A DNA stretch of 64,000 nt from Physcomitrium patens (Eukaryota; Streptophyta; Bryopsida; Funariales; Funariaceae). Where the stretch lies: assembly GCF_000002425.4 (NCBI RefSeq), contig NC_037267.1:6337396-6401395 (forward strand). The letters are read 5' to 3'. A program made the translations under genes and the position numbers. Below, in pieces: positions 12,514 through 22,321 of this stretch (position 1 is the first letter of the stretch; every line of letters begins with the position of its first letter). The notes below the pieces were generated by a model. It was not told the DNA's origin. It saw only the letters and a list, made by a program, of their open reading frames with translations, and ran no database searches.

Positions 12514-13027
12514 TGTGAGTATAAATTTTAGTCATCAACTCCATTTACAAGATGGCCTTAATGAAGAGTTGTTTGAAATTGGTGGTGTCAAATAAAGTAT
12601 GCGATTGGCAAAAAATCCAAGAAGAATAACTACAATACAAGTAAAAGAAATGAAATCAAGTAATTACAACATCCAAAACTAAGTCATAGAGTATTCACTA
12701 TATTTTCACTCAATAAAAAGTAAAAATGAAAAATAAAAAATAAAAGTATATTTTTAGATAGTTAATTTTATTATCTTTTTTTTATGATATAAGAAACATG
12801 TAAATTCAAATTACTATGAGTAAGTTATGAAGTTTTAAAGATATGAAGTAAATAATTAAAAAGTGAAGTAAAAATATTTCATCTCAAAGATAACTTGCTT
12901 ATAGATCAAGGATTCGAGCCTCACCAAGGCTCACATGTAGTGTACAATAGTCTCTAAGAGTAGCCACAAGGCCTTAGTCTTATCCTCCAAACTACCTTCA
13001 AGGTGCTACAATCCATATAGGACTTAT
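12514..13027 (-). mobile_element. 5' LTR of element E (D3), left segment
   Basis: The left part of a D-family LTR in minus orientation starts TGTGAGTATAAA and runs to the CTTAT at 13023-13027. It contains the reverse complements of the GCCTTGGTGAGGC and GTAGCACC.TG blocks of D1. It is interrupted by B3 and resumes at 43556; the duplicated CTTAT at 13023-13027 and 43551-43555 proves the two halves were once contiguous. Confidence 0.85.
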
Positions 13028-13560
13028 TATCAAGGACAAGAACATGATAAAGACAAATAAACAAGTGAAACTTCTCGTATAGAAAGATGACAAAATAGAA
13101 ATAACTTAATATATATATTAAGAAAGAAACTGGAATGGCTATTATCAAAAGCCAAGAAAACTAGAGATCCTTGAAACTAGATTAGAAGCAAGAAAAGAGT
13201 TGACAAGAGTGAAGAAAGCTTCATTCTTGTCTCTATATATACTATCTAACTAGGGGCTATGTGGCGATGTTCTATAGGACCTCCAATTTATGTTGATTTT
13301 GTAGGACACATGCCTTAACTTACAAGACAAGTTTTTCTACGTGTGGGCCACATAATTAGCTTGGTCTTCAAGCTAACAACATGTGTGGCACATGGCCAAC
13401 TTGTTGACTACGTTTCTAATCCAAAAAGTGAATTAAAGACACCTATAAAGTCAAAGCTTCCATACCAAATACTATAGAATTAACTTATTTTTTCCTACTT
13501 TTACTTATTTCTACTTATTTATACATGTAATTATTAGCTTACATGCATATGTCTGTGATA
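13028..13560 (-). mobile_element. 3' LTR of B3
   Basis: This 533-bp minus-strand LTR starts TATCAAGGACA (TGTCAAGG in other copies) and ends GTCTGTGATA. The adjacent TTACCTCCCCTTCTAG is the reverse complement of the polypurine tract CTAGAAGGGGAGGTAA. It contains the conserved TTAGCTTG.TCTTCAAGCTAA hairpin near 13358-13378 and the TATATAT promoter-like stretch near 13234. Confidence 0.85.
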
Positions 13561-13564
13561 TTAC

Positions 13565-13935
13565 CTCCCCTTCTAGGCACGAGTTCCACGAAGAGTGGTA
13601 ATCATATATTGAGGAAATCTATGATCTTTGCTCTCTTCGAAGATGATTGATAGGGCCTCTCAACAATCGGTAGTGTCCCATACTAGGGCGAGAAGACTAT
13701 CCAGTTATTTGATCATTGTTGAGGCCTTCATAACTTCCTTCGAATAAAACATTTGGAACACCATTAGGAGTTGTTCCTACTTCTAGTAAAATCACCAAAC
13801 ATCTAGAGTCCCTTCCAAGGTCGTGATATCAAATGCGTTGTATCTCGCTATCTATTCATGGAAGAACATGTCGTTCTTGAAGATCTTCATCTTGATTGCG
13901 TCATCTTAAAGGTCGAGACAATTGTAATGTCTCAT
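13565..13935 (-). pseudogene. 3' ORF of B3, distal part (interrupted)
   Basis: The minus strand aligns along its length with the intact extra ORF of element B (30364-30786), including the NNDQITG and RGPINHLRREQR segments, but has stops such as GGATAG for TGGTGG-type codons and a shortened end. It is cut at 13936 by the group-A composite, and its first codons lie at about 36794-36847. The function is unknown. Confidence 0.7.
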
Positions 13936-13939
13936 CCGG

Positions 13940-15134
13940 TGTCGTGTTGTAACACGAATATACCGTGAAAATATAAAGAACGGGGACTTTTATTAATGTT
14001 CAGTTACCTCGAATATTGGGAGGAACGACTGATTCTAGTGGCAATATTCAGTGGCAGGTTCAGTCACCCCGTTACAGTCAGCCGGGATATACTGAAATGC
14101 TCCATTCGATTCCAATAATGGGAGTCAGCAGAAAGGAAAAGGACCAATTCAACGACAGGTGAGCTTGGTTCGAAGAGCCAATTGGATCCAATTTCAAGAC
14201 ATCCAATCCAGGTCTTACCCAATATGAGACTTGACTTGGTCGGGCAACCCAATGCGGTCAAATTACGAGAACATCCAGGTCTTACTACGGGCCTCTTAGC
14301 CAATATGAGACCTAAATTGGTCGGGCGACTCAATGTGGTCTCGATTACGAGGCTCCGATTTTATTTCAAGCTGTTCCGTCCTTTGTGCCGTTCGGGGAAC
14401 GTCCCTTCAGTAAAAAGATCTCTTAAAGGTAAAAACGGAGGAAAAAGCTCTAACGGCGGAGCCAATTTCGGATCCAAGACGGAAGATTGAAGAAATTCAA
14501 AGGCTAGGGTTTGAAAGAGGAAAGAATTAGGATTAAAGGGGAGGATAGGTTAAGCAATGAAAGAGGGGGGAGAATGAAGTTCTTAAGGGTCAGAGAGCTA
14601 GCTTCATGCTTCGGAGGGGGAAAAAAGACAAAGAATTGGGATTTTTTTTTTTCATAGGATTTTGGGATGACTAAGGTAATCGTTGCCGAAAGTCAGTGTT
14701 GTATTGGTGAATCGGGGTTTTAATGAAGTGGGTGTGATTACTCTTGACTGTTTTGTGAAATTGAAGTTATGTCTGTGATTGAAGAATTAAAAGGATGTCT
14801 ATAGGATTGAGTATGTGGAGTGAATGAAATCTATTGGGTTAATGTAACAAGATAGTTAGTGGATACAAGGTCGTGAGTATAAAGCAGTATCGAAGATTAG
14901 GAGATTGGATTGTTCAGGGTTCTCTGTAACGTCTAGAGACCTACATGCTGGGACAAAAAGGATTTTGGCGAGCAGTCGAAGGACATCCATATAGATTTAT
15001 GATATATTCTTATAATTGTTTATATTTCAACAGTAAAAAACCGATAGACTGCTTGAATATAAGCGAATCTCTATACTACCTTCTACAGCCAGACGTCTGG
15101 CACGTTCTCGAGCAGGAAAGCACGTAATACGACT
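13940..15134 (+). mobile_element. 5' LTR of A0/A1
   Basis: This 1195-bp LTR starts TGTCGTGTTGTAACACGA and ends CACGTAATACGACT; other copies end ACGACA. The start contains a 7-bp inverted repeat with a 2-bp spacer (TCGTGTT-GT-AACACGA). Two imperfect copies of a block with CCAGGTCTTA...CCAATATGAGAC lie at about 14210-14340. Open stretches inside are chance frames in moderately GC-rich LTR sequence. Confidence 0.9.
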
Positions 15135-15138
15135 TAAG

Positions 15139-15154
15139 TGGTGAACCCAACGTG
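15139..15154 (+). promoter_or_regulatory. primer-binding site of A1
   Basis: TGGTGAACCCAACGTG follows the LTR by four bases. The same site with one change stands in A2 (26997-27012) and C (49657-49672). The CCCAACGTG core recalls Lys-tRNA-type sites (TGGCGCCCAACGTGGG), but the exact tRNA is not settled. Confidence 0.7.
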
Positions 15155-15205
15155 AAAGCTTGAGGTGGAAGGTATTGGATTTCGTTTGATTTTATTTTTA
15201 TTTTT

Positions 15206-16597
15206 ATGGAGAACGAAAATAAAAATTGAGGACTGCAACTACAATACGAGGTGCAACAAGTTGGGAGGATCTTGTTGAGTCTCTTTCAGTTCATGCATAT
15301 ATTACTAAGAGTCAACATGAAGCTTTGATGGAAGAAAAGAGATGAGGGAATTTTGATGATACGAGAGAAGGAAATTCTTCTAAGAAGAAAATTCGAGGAG
15401 ACAAGGCTTGCGAGGCAGCTTCACAAGAATTGCGTATACAGTATACCTCAGCATCATTAGAAGAAAAAACAAGGGACACAAAAGATAAGGGCAAATCAAT
15501 TACTTATAAGCTACTTTCTGACATTGAAGCGACAACAAGTTTGAAAGGGGTGTTGGAAGAACGTATATTAAACGCTAAGGTGGAATTCACATTGAAAGAA
15601 GTTTTGAGAATTGCAAAGAAGGAGTTTCATGATGTTATCATTGATAATATTAAGCGAAAGAGGTAATTAATGGGCGAAACTAGAATGAGTCATGCTATTG
15701 ATGCAAGAATATATAAAGATGAAGAAGAGGTTGATATTGGTTACAAGCAAGCAACAAATGAAAAGAATGGGTATAATCAACGAGTATATTTCGAAGATTA
15801 TAGTGATAAGGAAATGGAAACTTTGAGTCATTATACTCGAAAGCATTAGGCAAGAGCAACTACTGAGGTATTGGTGAAAGTAGGAGATATAGAAGAACCA
15901 ATTGTTGCTTTAGTCGACCATGGTTCTGAAATAAATCTCATGTCTAAAGATCTTTATAAGAAGCAAAAATAGCCAATTGATATGGAGCATGGATAGGCAA
16001 TACGAGCAGCCAATAACACATGAGGCGAATTATATGGAGCTTATCCAGATGTCAAAATTTGGATTGGGGATGTTGCGACGGAGCAACATTTCTTTGTTCA
16101 AGGTACAACGTCTTTTCTGTTGATTTTAGGACAACCTTATATTACGGCAACACGGATCAAAACAAAAGTAATTGATGATGGTTCTGCTTATGCAAGGGTA
16201 CGTAGCGAAGATGGGAGGAAAGCTGTAAAATTTCTAACAGTACCTCCTAACCATGAACAGAATTGAGATAGGTTGAGGAAGAAACCATTGCCAAAGATTG
16301 TTGAAGGATTTAAGGATTTTGGGGAGGTACCACTATAAAAGCGAGATTATGGAGGTACAAAAGAGGAGGTACTCTCGTGAGATGAAGGTGCCTTTGATGT
16401 GAGTTTTATTGGTATTTTGGAGAATGGAAATATTATGCACAAGAAAGTTGATGATTTTAAAAGAAAAGAAAGAAAAAGATTATATGATATTGAAGGAGAA
16501 TTACGCAAGTTAGATATGCAGTAAGAAGATGAAAGTGATTTGGATAATGAAGGTGACAAAGACGAACTAGACAAAGACGTAGAGAATATATTATAAA
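15206..16597 (+). pseudogene. deleted gag-pro remnant of A1
   Basis: It opens with the family start MENENKN, then a deletion joins codon 8 of gag directly to the protease-domain ORF (QYEVQQVGRI... equals the A2 region near 25.64 kb). The retropepsin motif is DHG (VALVDHGSEINLMS, Asp codon 15916-15918), and ILGQPYITATR follows. The protease frame ends at FGEVPL-TAA (about 16336). A second deletion near 16522 joins the ERKRLYDIEGE linker to the acidic C-terminus of integrase. RT, RNase H and the integrase core are absent, so this copy could not move on its own. Confidence 0.8.
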
Positions 16598-16658
16598 TCA
16601 CATAGCAATTGACTAAATTGGTGCATACCGGAGGATGCACACGTTCAAAGGGGGTGGA

Positions 16659-17530
16659 TGTCGTGTTGTAACACGAGTATACCGTATAAATATAAAGAAA
16701 GGGGACTTTTATAAATATTCAGTTACCTTGAATATTGGGAGCAACGACCGATTCCAGTACAAATACTAAGAGGCCAGGGTCAGTCACTCCATTACAGTCA
16801 ACCGGGGCATATTGAAATGCTTCGTTCGATTCTAATAAGAGGAGTTAGCAGAAAGGGAAAGGACCAATTCAACGACGGGTGAACCTCGTTCAAAGAGTCA
16901 ATTGGATTCAATTTCAAGACATCCAATTCAGGTCTTACTACGGGCCTCTTAGCCAATATGAGACCTGACTTGGTCGGGCAACCCAATGCAGTCCAATTAC
17001 GGGAACATCTAGGTCTTACTATGGGCGTCTTAGCCAATCTGATGTGAGGACCAATTTGACCCAATTACGGAAACATCCAGGTCTTACTACGGGCCTCTTA
17101 GCCAATATGAGACCTCAATTGGTCGAGCGATTCAATGTGGTCCCGATTATGGGGTTTCGATTCTGTTTCAGGCTATCTTGTTTTCTGTGCCGTTTAAAGG
17201 AACGTTGTTTTTAGTAAAAGGATCTCTTAAAGGTAAAAATGGAGGAAAAAGCTCTGACGGCAAGAGCCAATTCCGAATCCAAGACGGAAGGTTGAAGAAA
17301 TTCAGAGGCTAGGGTTTGATAGAGACGAGAATTAGGGTTAAAGGAGAGGATAGGTTAAGAAATGAAAGGAGAGAGAATAAGTTTTTGGGATTTTGAAGGA
17401 TCAGAGAGCTAGCTTCATGCTTCGGGAAGGGAAAAAAAGATGGAGAATTGGGTTTTTTTTCTTCATAGGATTTTAGAAAGATTGAGGCAATCGTTGCTCA
17501 AGTCAGTGTTATAATGGTGAATTGGAATTT
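16659..17530 (+). mobile_element. 3' LTR of A1, left segment
   Basis: It starts TGTCGTGTTGTAACACGA directly after the polypurine tract AAAGGGGGTGGA. It carries an extra copy of the CCAGGTCTTACTACGGGC...CCAATATGAGACCT block (three copies between about 16925 and 17120, against two in the 5' LTR). It is broken at 17531 by element B and continues at 31384. Confidence 0.85.
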
Positions 17531-17739
17531 TGTCACGGCCATAATCATGTAAGCTAATAATTACATATAGAAATAGGTAGAAGTAAGTAAAAGTAGATAA
17601 AAGTAAGTTAATTCTATAATATTTAATATAGAAGCTTCCTAGAAACTTCCTAGACGCTGCTTTGACTTCATAGGTGTCTTTAATTGATTTTTTGGATTAG
17701 AAACGTGGTCAACAAGTTGGCCATGTGCCACACATGTTG

Positions 17740-17760
17740 TTAGCTTGAAGATCAAGCTAA
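17740..17760 (+). promoter_or_regulatory. conserved hairpin in group-B LTR
   Basis: TTAGCTTGA-AGA-TCAAGCTAA gives 9-bp perfect arms around a 3-nt loop. An outer weaker pairing joins GTGCCACACAT upstream with ATGTGGCCCACAC downstream. Equivalent hairpins are visible in the other group-B LTRs near 13358, 31037, 43320, 51358 and 54310. The role is unknown; it lies in U3, upstream of the TATA box. Confidence 0.65.
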
Positions 17761-17874
17761 CTATGTGGCCCACACATAGAAAAACTTGCCTTGTAAGTCA
17801 AGGCATGTGTCCTACAAAGTCAACACATATTGGAGGTCCTATAGAATGTCGCCATGTAGCCCCTAGTTAGATAG

Positions 17875-17883
17875 TATATATAG
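17875..17883 (+). promoter_or_regulatory. putative TATA box of group-B LTR
   Basis: TATATATAG lies about 345 bp into the LTR and is followed by GAGACAAGAGTGAAGG. The same box is at 31172-31180 in the 3' LTR and in every group-B LTR here. Transcription would be expected to start about 30 bp downstream. Confidence 0.5.
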
Positions 17884-18104
17884 AGACAAGAGTGAAGGCT
17901 TCTTCACTCTTGTCAACTCCTTTCTTGCTTCTAGTCCAGGTTCAAGAGTCTTTAGTTTCTTGTCTTGTGGCAATAGCCATTCCAGTTTCTTTTAATATAT
18001 CTACTTGTTTATATTTTGACTTATTATATCGAGATAGCCTTTTTGTGTATATTTTCCCTCATCAAGTCTTTGTCCTTCACAGATTGATAAGAATACACTT
18101 ACAA

Positions 18105-18114
18105 TATCAGAGCT
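18105..18114 (+). promoter_or_regulatory. displaced initiator-Met-tRNA-like primer site of B
   Basis: TATCAGAGCT matches the core of the common plant site TGGTATCAGAGC, but its TGG is missing and it lies 23 bp past the LTR end instead of next to it. In B3 the homologous stretch is degenerate. It could be a true but displaced site, or group B may prime differently. Confidence 0.35.
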
Positions 18115-18292
18115 TTGTTTTTCTTGAGTGAGAGTGGATTACCCCTTTCTCTTGATAAGACATAAGCGTATTAGAAGTTTACGGATTACCCACTTCTAAA
18201 CTGATATTGTTCTTAGTATCTTCTTTGTTATCAAGTCTTTCTTTTCTTTTGTCTTGAGCAGTATCAAACAAATTTTTCTTCTTAGTGTCATT

Positions 18293-19297
18293 ATGGCAGA
18301 GCTTGTTGAAATGAAGAGTGCAATGGCACAAATACAAGAGCAAATGAGGGAGTTAATGCTTGCGATGCATCAACTCAATTCACCAATACATGAAAGAACA
18401 AGAATAGCAGAAAGTGGGGATATAGAGATGATTGGAGCTGCTTCAACATCTACAACAAATCACGTTCTTTCTCCAATTGTACAACACCCTATAAGTACTA
18501 GAGAACCAAGAATTGCCTTACTCGAGAAATTTGATGGTACGAGATCTAAGTTTCGAGGGTTCATCAATTAAGTACAATTGGCAATTAAACTTCAACCGCA
18601 AAGCTATCCAACTCTAGGATCACAAGTCAGGTTTATTGGCACTCTACTTTCTGGTTCTGCATTATCATGGTTTTCGTCTTTTCTTGAACAATGAAATCTA
18701 ATATTAGACAATTTGAAAGCTTTTTTGGTAGAATTTCGATCTATGTATGGTGAACACGATGCAACTCGTGTTGCAACAAATAAGATCCAAATTTTGCGAC
18801 AAGGAAATCGATCAGTAACAGTGTATGCTTCACAATTTCGACAACTTGTAATTGATATCAAGTGGGATGATGCTGCACTCATCAGTCAATTTCTTTATGG
18901 ATTGCAATACGAAGTAAAGAAATTGATGCTCAACTTATCTGATCCTCAAACTTTGAGTCAAGCAATCGATTTTGCGATAAAATGTGATAATCGACATTTC
19001 AAATTTTGATCCGAGAATCATTCACGGGAATCTCAACGTTATTACTCAATGGCAACATCAACATCTTTGCCAAACATACATTCGAAAGTAGAAGACATGC
19101 AAATTGAGGCGGTACGTTTTAAACCCCTAACTGAGCAAGAAAAGATTCGTCGTCGTCAAGAAGGATTATGTTTATATTACAGAGAATCTAAGCACACTGC
19201 TCAACATTGTCCAAAGAAACGACGCAACTATAAATTGAGGGGTACGACGGTCAAAGAAAACAACATGTTGGAAAACGGATTCGTCCAACTACAATAG
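18293..19297 (+). pseudogene. gag of B with three in-frame stops
   Basis: The frame begins MAELVEMKSAMAQIQEQM (coiled-coil-like N-terminus), which I prefer to the upstream ATG at 18254 because B3 is alignable only from here. The capsid region has FDGTRSKFRGFIN, FIGTLLSGSALSWF and FKPLTEQEKIRRR. Stops at 18569, about 18692 and 19007 look like CAA>TAA, TGG/CGA>TGA and CGA>TGA changes in one otherwise open frame. The single zinc knuckle reads CLYYRESKHTAQHC, with the second Cys replaced by Tyr. The frame ends FVQLQ-TAG, as in B3. Pol follows in the +1 frame. Confidence 0.85.
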
Positions 19298-19302
19298 GGA
19301 CC

Positions 19303-19808
19303 ATGCAGCTGGAACCTTGTACAATTCCTAATGAAGGTCCTATCCTCTCCTCAAAACCCTCTCCTTGTTTTATAATAGACTTATATTTAGGACCTAAGAA
19401 TTACAAAGCATCTGCTTTATTAGATTCGGGAGCCTCAACATGTTTTTTAGATGAACAATTTGTTAAAAGTCGTAAAATACCTTTTGTACAGAAACCTAAA
19501 CCATTACATGTAGAAGTCATAGATAGTCGTCCTTTGTCTTCTGGAGATGTCACTCATGAAACTCATCCTATAAAAGTAACGATAGACGGTCATGATAGCT
19601 ACATAGCTTTTAACATAATTAAATCCCTGTCCAATCCAGTTATTTTAGGTTTATCCTGGCTAGAAAAATATAATCCTCGAATAGATTGGAATTCGCATAA
19701 ACTTGACTTTTTCCAAAGCGTTATTAATAGTTCTACCAACCAAGTAAAAAATTATAAGTCTAGTATAGTAAAACCCGTACTGATATGTGTAAAAGTATTT
19801 ATACACGC
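19303..19808 (+). pseudogene. protease of B, N-terminal part (split by A2)
   Basis: A retropepsin domain: MQLEPCTIPNEGP leader, ALLDSGASTCFLD active site (DSG intact), HVEVIDSRPL flap region and NPVILGLSWLEKYNP. The frame is +1 relative to gag. It runs into A2 at 19809 after VFIHA and continues at 28251 with AKEGSTFVIY. Reading VFIHA-AKEG across the join restores the frame, and the insertion duplicated ACGC (ACAC on the right side). Confidence 0.85.
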
Positions 19809-21036
19809 TGTCGTATTACGTGCTTTCCTGCTCGAGAACGCGCCGGGCGTCTGGCTGTAGAAGGTAATATGGAGATTCGCCGATAGTCAAGCAGTCTATC
19901 AGTTTTGATTGCTGGAATATAAACGACTGTAACAATGTATCGTAAATCTATATGGATGCTCTTCGACTGCTTATCGAAGTCCTTTTTACCCCAGCCGATA
20001 GGTCGCTAGATGTTACAGAGAACCCCGAACAACCCAAACTGTTAATCTTCAATACCGCTTTGTACTTACGATCTTATATTCACTGACTGTCTTGTTAGAT
20101 TAACCCAATAAATTTCATTCACTCCGCATACTCAATCCTATAGACACCCTTTTAATCCTTCAATCACAGACGTAACTCGATTTCACAAAACAGTCAAGAA
20201 TATTCAAACCCACTTCATTAAAAATCCCAATTCACCATTACAATACTGACTTCAGCAGCGATTGCCTCAGCCTTCCCAAAACTCTACGAAGAAGAAAAAT
20301 CCAAATTCTCTGTCTTTCCTTCCCCGACCCGAAGCATGAAGCTCCTCTCTCTAATCCCTCCTTTCAAAACTATCCAATGAAAACCGAACTAGTAACCTTG
20401 CAAAAGCTTGAAAAAACTAGCTTCCCCCCGATTCTCCTAACCTTATCCTCTAAATTTCTTCAATCTTCTGTCGTAGATCCGGAATTGGCTCCCACCGTCA
20501 ATCTTGGATCTGAAATTGGCTCTCGTCGTCAGAGCTTTCTCCTCTGTTTTTACCTTTAAGAAATCGATTTACTGAAAACAACGTTCCTTGAAATGGCACA
20601 GAGAACAGGACAGCCTGAAACAGAATCGAACCCCGTAATCGGGACCACATTGAGTCGCCCGACCAATTCAGGTCCCATATTAGGTAAGATGCCCGTAATA
20701 ACCTGGATGTTCCCGTAATTGGATCTACATTGGATTGCCCGGCCAATTCAGGTCTCATATTGGATAAGAGGACTCGGATTGGATTATCGAAATTAGATCC
20801 AATTGGCTCTTCGAACCCGTCGTGTGAATTGGTCCTTTTCTTCATGCTGACTCCCGTTATTAGAATTGAATGGAGCATTTCAGTATGCCCCGAATGACTA
20901 AAACGGGGTGACTGAACCTAGCCACTCAGTATTTGTACAGGAGTTGGTCGATGCTCCCAATATTCGAGGTAACTGAATATTAATAAAATTCCCCTTTCTT
21001 TTTATTTTCACTGTATACTCGTGTTACAACACGACA
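19809..21036 (-). mobile_element. 3' LTR of A2
   Basis: On the minus strand it runs TGTCGTGTTGTAACACGA to CACGTAATACGACA. It is 1228 bp, the same length as the 5' LTR. It holds the TCGTGTT-GT-AACACGA inverted repeat at its U3 end. Confidence 0.95.
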
Positions 21037-21048
21037 TCCACCCCCTCT
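21037..21048 (-). promoter_or_regulatory. polypurine tract of A2
   Basis: The minus strand reads AGAGGGGGTGGA directly before the 3' LTR, the usual plus-strand primer for reverse transcription. Almost the same tract precedes the 3' LTRs of A1 (16647-16658), A0 and C. Confidence 0.85.
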
Positions 21049-21098
21049 GAACCTGTGCATCCTCCGGTATGCATCAATTTACCCAATTGCTGTTTGAT

Positions 21099-21443
21099 TC
21101 AGAATATATCCTCTATGTCTTTGTCCAGTTCGTCTTCGTCACCTTCATTATCCAAATCACTTTCATCTTCTTGCTGCGGAATCTCTATACCTTCATTAAG
21201 GTCTTCCATATTCATCTCTGCGTGTCTTCGTTTAAATATTTTTACTCGCTTCCCTGCAATTGGTATTTTCAATTTTGTACCATCTAACTCTCGTAATGAG
21301 TAAGTCGCATTATCATAAACAATTGTTACCACATATGGTCCAAACCAACGTTTTGAGAATTCCTGCAAAGTACTATGTTGATTATCCAGACTATTGTCAT
21401 AAACAAGTACCCAGCCACCTTCCTCGATTGCTTTTGGTCTCAA
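21099..21443 (-). CDS. integrase C-terminal module of A2 (GPY type, acidic tail)
   Basis: A 114-residue open stretch forming the end of pol. It contains GGWVLVYDNSLDNQHST, then FSKRWFGPYVVTIVYDNAT (the GPY/F module), LRELDGTKLKIPIAGKRVKIF and an acidic tail rich in D/E (QQEDESDLDNEGDEDELD). There is no chromodomain, unlike group B. It is separated from the integrase core by about 140 bp holding stops (TGG>TAG, CGA>TGA types). The GPY/F module contributes to DNA binding and multimerisation in gypsy integrases. The tail is conserved in A1, A0 and C. Confidence 0.8.
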   Translation of the reverse strand: MRPKAIEEGGWVLVYDNSLDNQHSTLQEFSKRWFGPYVVTIVYDNATYSLRELDGTKLKIPIAGKRVKIFKRRHAEMNMEDLNEGIEIPQQEDESDLDNEGDEDELDKDIEDIF

Positions 21444-21583
21444 TCAATGTTGCTTATCGAATCGCGCCTTGTTTTGTAACCTTGCTCTTTTTAACCTTTC
21501 CAAGCTATTTGGACATCTTCCGTTCTTTGCTCCAATTTTCAAATCCTAATAGCCAGAAGTTCTTCTCTTGTCAATCCATCTTC

Positions 21584-22321
21584 CTATGGTAGCACACTCC
21601 AAGTAAGTACCTTTTCTTCAATCGGCATAATTGGTTTTTGACCTGTCATAAGTTCTACTGGCATATATCCTGTCACCGAACTATGTGTTGTTCGATCAGC
21701 CCATAATGCAAATGACAAAAGCCGTGGCCACTCTTTAACTTTCCCATTACAAGCTTTAACTAATGCTTTCACAATCGGTGGGTGACCGCGTTCGCTTTTT
21801 GCATTCCCTTCTGGATTATAAGCAGTAGTCAGTGATAGTTTAACTCCACATCTTTCAAAGAACTTACGAGCTTCTTGTGCATTTAATTCTCCACGATCTG
21901 CAGTGATTTTTCCTACGCACCCGTAATGGCAAATGACATCTTCAAGCAAAAACCTACAAATCCCCTCTGTAGATTTTGTCCTCAATGCTCTTCCTTCTAC
22001 TTGATTTGATAAATCTTTACGAGCTAAAACCAAATATCTCATCTGCCATAACCCAACCGGCATAATAACCAAATCAACAACCCATTTAAAATGAATAGCC
22101 AGAGGATACGTAGGATGAAGACCATCTCGATGTCGGATATTAGAATACGATTGACAGATTTCACATGACTCTACAAATGAGAGCACATCTTGATACATAT
22201 TTTTCCACCAATATCGTTCCTTGAGTTTAGCAAAAGTAGCCCAGATTCCTCTATGCCCTGCCCATAAACTATCATGAAACTCCTTTAATAATTTTAGTTT
22301 TTCTTTTTTTTTGCTTATCAC
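21584..22321 (-). CDS. integrase core of A2
   Basis: The 245-residue open segment continues the RT-RNase H frame after a CGA>TGA stop; its apparent start is a GTG, not a true initiator. The HHCC zinc domain is FHDSLWAGHRG...CEICQ (His, His, Cys, Cys present). The catalytic triad appears complete: WVVDLVIM, KITADRGELNA and NPEGNAKSERG. It would insert element DNA into the genome. The frame ends SVLP-TAG where A0 and C indicate a Trp-like codon originally. Homologous cores in A0 and C are more damaged. Confidence 0.85.
   Translation of the reverse strand: MISKKKEKLKLLKEFHDSLWAGHRGIWATFAKLKERYWWKNMYQDVLSFVESCEICQSYSNIRHRDGLHPTYPLAIHFKWVVDLVIMPVGLWQMRYLVLARKDLSNQVEGRALRTKSTEGICRFLLEDVICHYGCVGKITADRGELNAQEARKFFERCGVKLSLTTAYNPEGNAKSERGHPPIVKALVKACNGKVKEWPRLLSFALWADRTTHSSVTGYMPVELMTGQKPIMPIEEKVLTWSVLP

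Larger units (their letters stand above)
17531..18081 (+). mobile_element. 5' LTR of B
   Basis: It starts TGTCACGGCCATAATCATG and ends CTTTGTCCTTCACA. It contains a perfect hairpin (17740-17760), a TATATATAG box (17875-17883) and a T/C-rich stretch downstream. The length matches the 3' LTR exactly. Confidence 0.9.

Noticed and set aside
14064..14490. Overlapping open frames on both strands, recurring near 16798-17064, 20498-20878, 27707-28087, 32593-33076 and 35771-36149
   Set aside because: All lie inside group-A LTRs at homologous positions; they recur because the LTR is repeated and locally GC-richer. No start context, no coding partner.
18254..18292. Upstream ATG of B gag as the start
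   Set aside because: B3 aligns as protein only from MAELVEM; the 13 extra codons lie in leader sequence that is not conserved.
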